Below, in pieces: positions 63,688 to 64,000 of a stretch of DNA of 64,000 nt. The notes beneath the pieces were generated by a model. It did not search any database. It was not told where the DNA came from and saw only the letters and a program-made list of their open reading frames with translations. Origin of the DNA: Rubripirellula reticaptiva. Its GTDB lineage: Bacteria; Planctomycetota; Planctomycetia; Pirellulales; Pirellulaceae. Position numbers and translations under genes: made by a program. Within the stretch, counting starts at the first letter, position 1; each line of letters starts with the position of its first letter. The stretch is from the NCBI RefSeq assembly GCF_007860175.1, contig NZ_SJPX01000001.1, positions 1,714,768 to 1,778,767 on the forward strand, written 5' to 3'.

Positions 63688-64000
63688 ATTTCGGTTGATG
63701 TTTCCGGCAGACGACGTACCGCCTGTTCCTCACAAACCCGAAGTAGAAAGATAAGGGCACGCTTCTCCGCAGCAATGCTTTTTACACAATTGCTCGCCCA
63801 CGAGCAGGCAACAACTTGCGGCATCTTAAGTGCCATTCGGGATGGAAGTCGATTTAGAATCGCCCTCCCCTTCCAGGGCAATCGCACGTTGATTTCGTTT
63901 CGGTCCAAGGATTGCGTTGTCATCGCTGAAGTCAAGCCGCTCGTTGTTGAGTGGCGTGTTTCCCGCACGGAGGTGCCAAGCGATGAACGGACCAGCAGCC
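63688..64000 (+). CDS. Unknown open frame running off the window
   Basis: An open frame follows a TAA near 63685 and stays open to the window end. The first ATG is at 63775 (MLFTQLLAHEQATTCGILSA, then FRIALPFQGNRTLISFRSKD). No family recognised, and no ribosome site is obvious. The opposite strand also has an open frame here (63684-63968), so coding is uncertain. Confidence 0.25.
   Translation, partial: MSVDVSGRRRTACSSQTRSRKIRARFSAAMLFTQLLAHEQATTCGILSAIRDGSRFRIALPFQGNRTLISFRSKDCVVIAEVKPLVVEWRVSRTEVPSDERTSS

Overview
The window looks like a chromosomal accessory region of a marine planctomycete of the Pirellulaceae, close to Rhodopirellula. The evidence is seven exported FGly-type sulfatases, the paired DUF1552 and DUF1592 proteins, a PVC-type CxxCH cytochrome fused to a beta-propeller, a giant right-handed beta-helix protein with a planctomycete LEHRRVLAA-type N-terminus, and three ECF sigma operons, two of them with FecR/LamG partners. 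No rRNA, tRNA or CRISPR array was recognised.

Layout. 1-11.6 kb (minus strand) is one long gene train: DUF1552, a four-helix-bundle element, DUF1592, esterase, ECF sigma, FecR/LamG, then two sulfatases and a TIM-barrel protein. 12-20 kb (plus strand) is a divergent train: ECF sigma, RseB-like anti-sigma, metallophosphatase, sulfatase, a small exported protein, a REP/RAYT insertion, a YHYH/EF-hand protein, and a HlyD adaptor cut short by a decayed IS1380. 21.5-31.3 kb (minus) is a third polysaccharide block: ECF sigma, FecR/LamG, two sulfatases, a large glycosidase-like protein, and another sulfatase behind a (TTG)10 tract. 31.5-33.1 kb is decaying: an ISAs1 remnant and a DUF6250 gene with a nonsense codon. 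33.4-41 kb has a small membrane protein convergent with a 2107-residue beta-helix/CHRD/Calx-beta/dockerin surface protein. 41.4-44 kb has a MarR regulator, a flavodoxin-like protein and a Gfo/Idh/MocA oxidoreductase. 44.5-53.7 kb is a plus-strand xylan-type locus: PVC cytochrome-CE1 fusion, CE1-CE6 esterase and GH10 xylanase, all carrying the same ~95-residue module. 54-64 kb has a galactose-oxidase-like remnant, a sulfatase, a SpoIIE-type phosphatase, IS remnants and a GABA-type catabolic set (C45 hydrolase, aminotransferase, succinate-semialdehyde dehydrogenase).

How it works together (inference). The sulfatases, esterases and glycosidases would remove sulfate and acyl groups and cut algal polysaccharides outside the cytoplasm. 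The ECF/FecR-LamG or ECF/RseB-like pairs, coupled to these genes by ATGA stop-start overlaps, could sense substrate at the envelope and switch on each block.

The most interesting signals are: (1) a four-helix-bundle gene enclosed by ~50-60 nt inverted repeats and lodged exactly between DUF1552 and DUF1592; (2) repeats that became coding sequence at gene ends (an ACGCAAAG-type hairpin at 15.0 kb and a REP supplying a start codon at 18.1 kb); (3) the shared module across three neighbouring xylan genes, split by an in-frame TAG in the first; and (4) repeated single in-frame nonsense codons in otherwise intact accessory genes.
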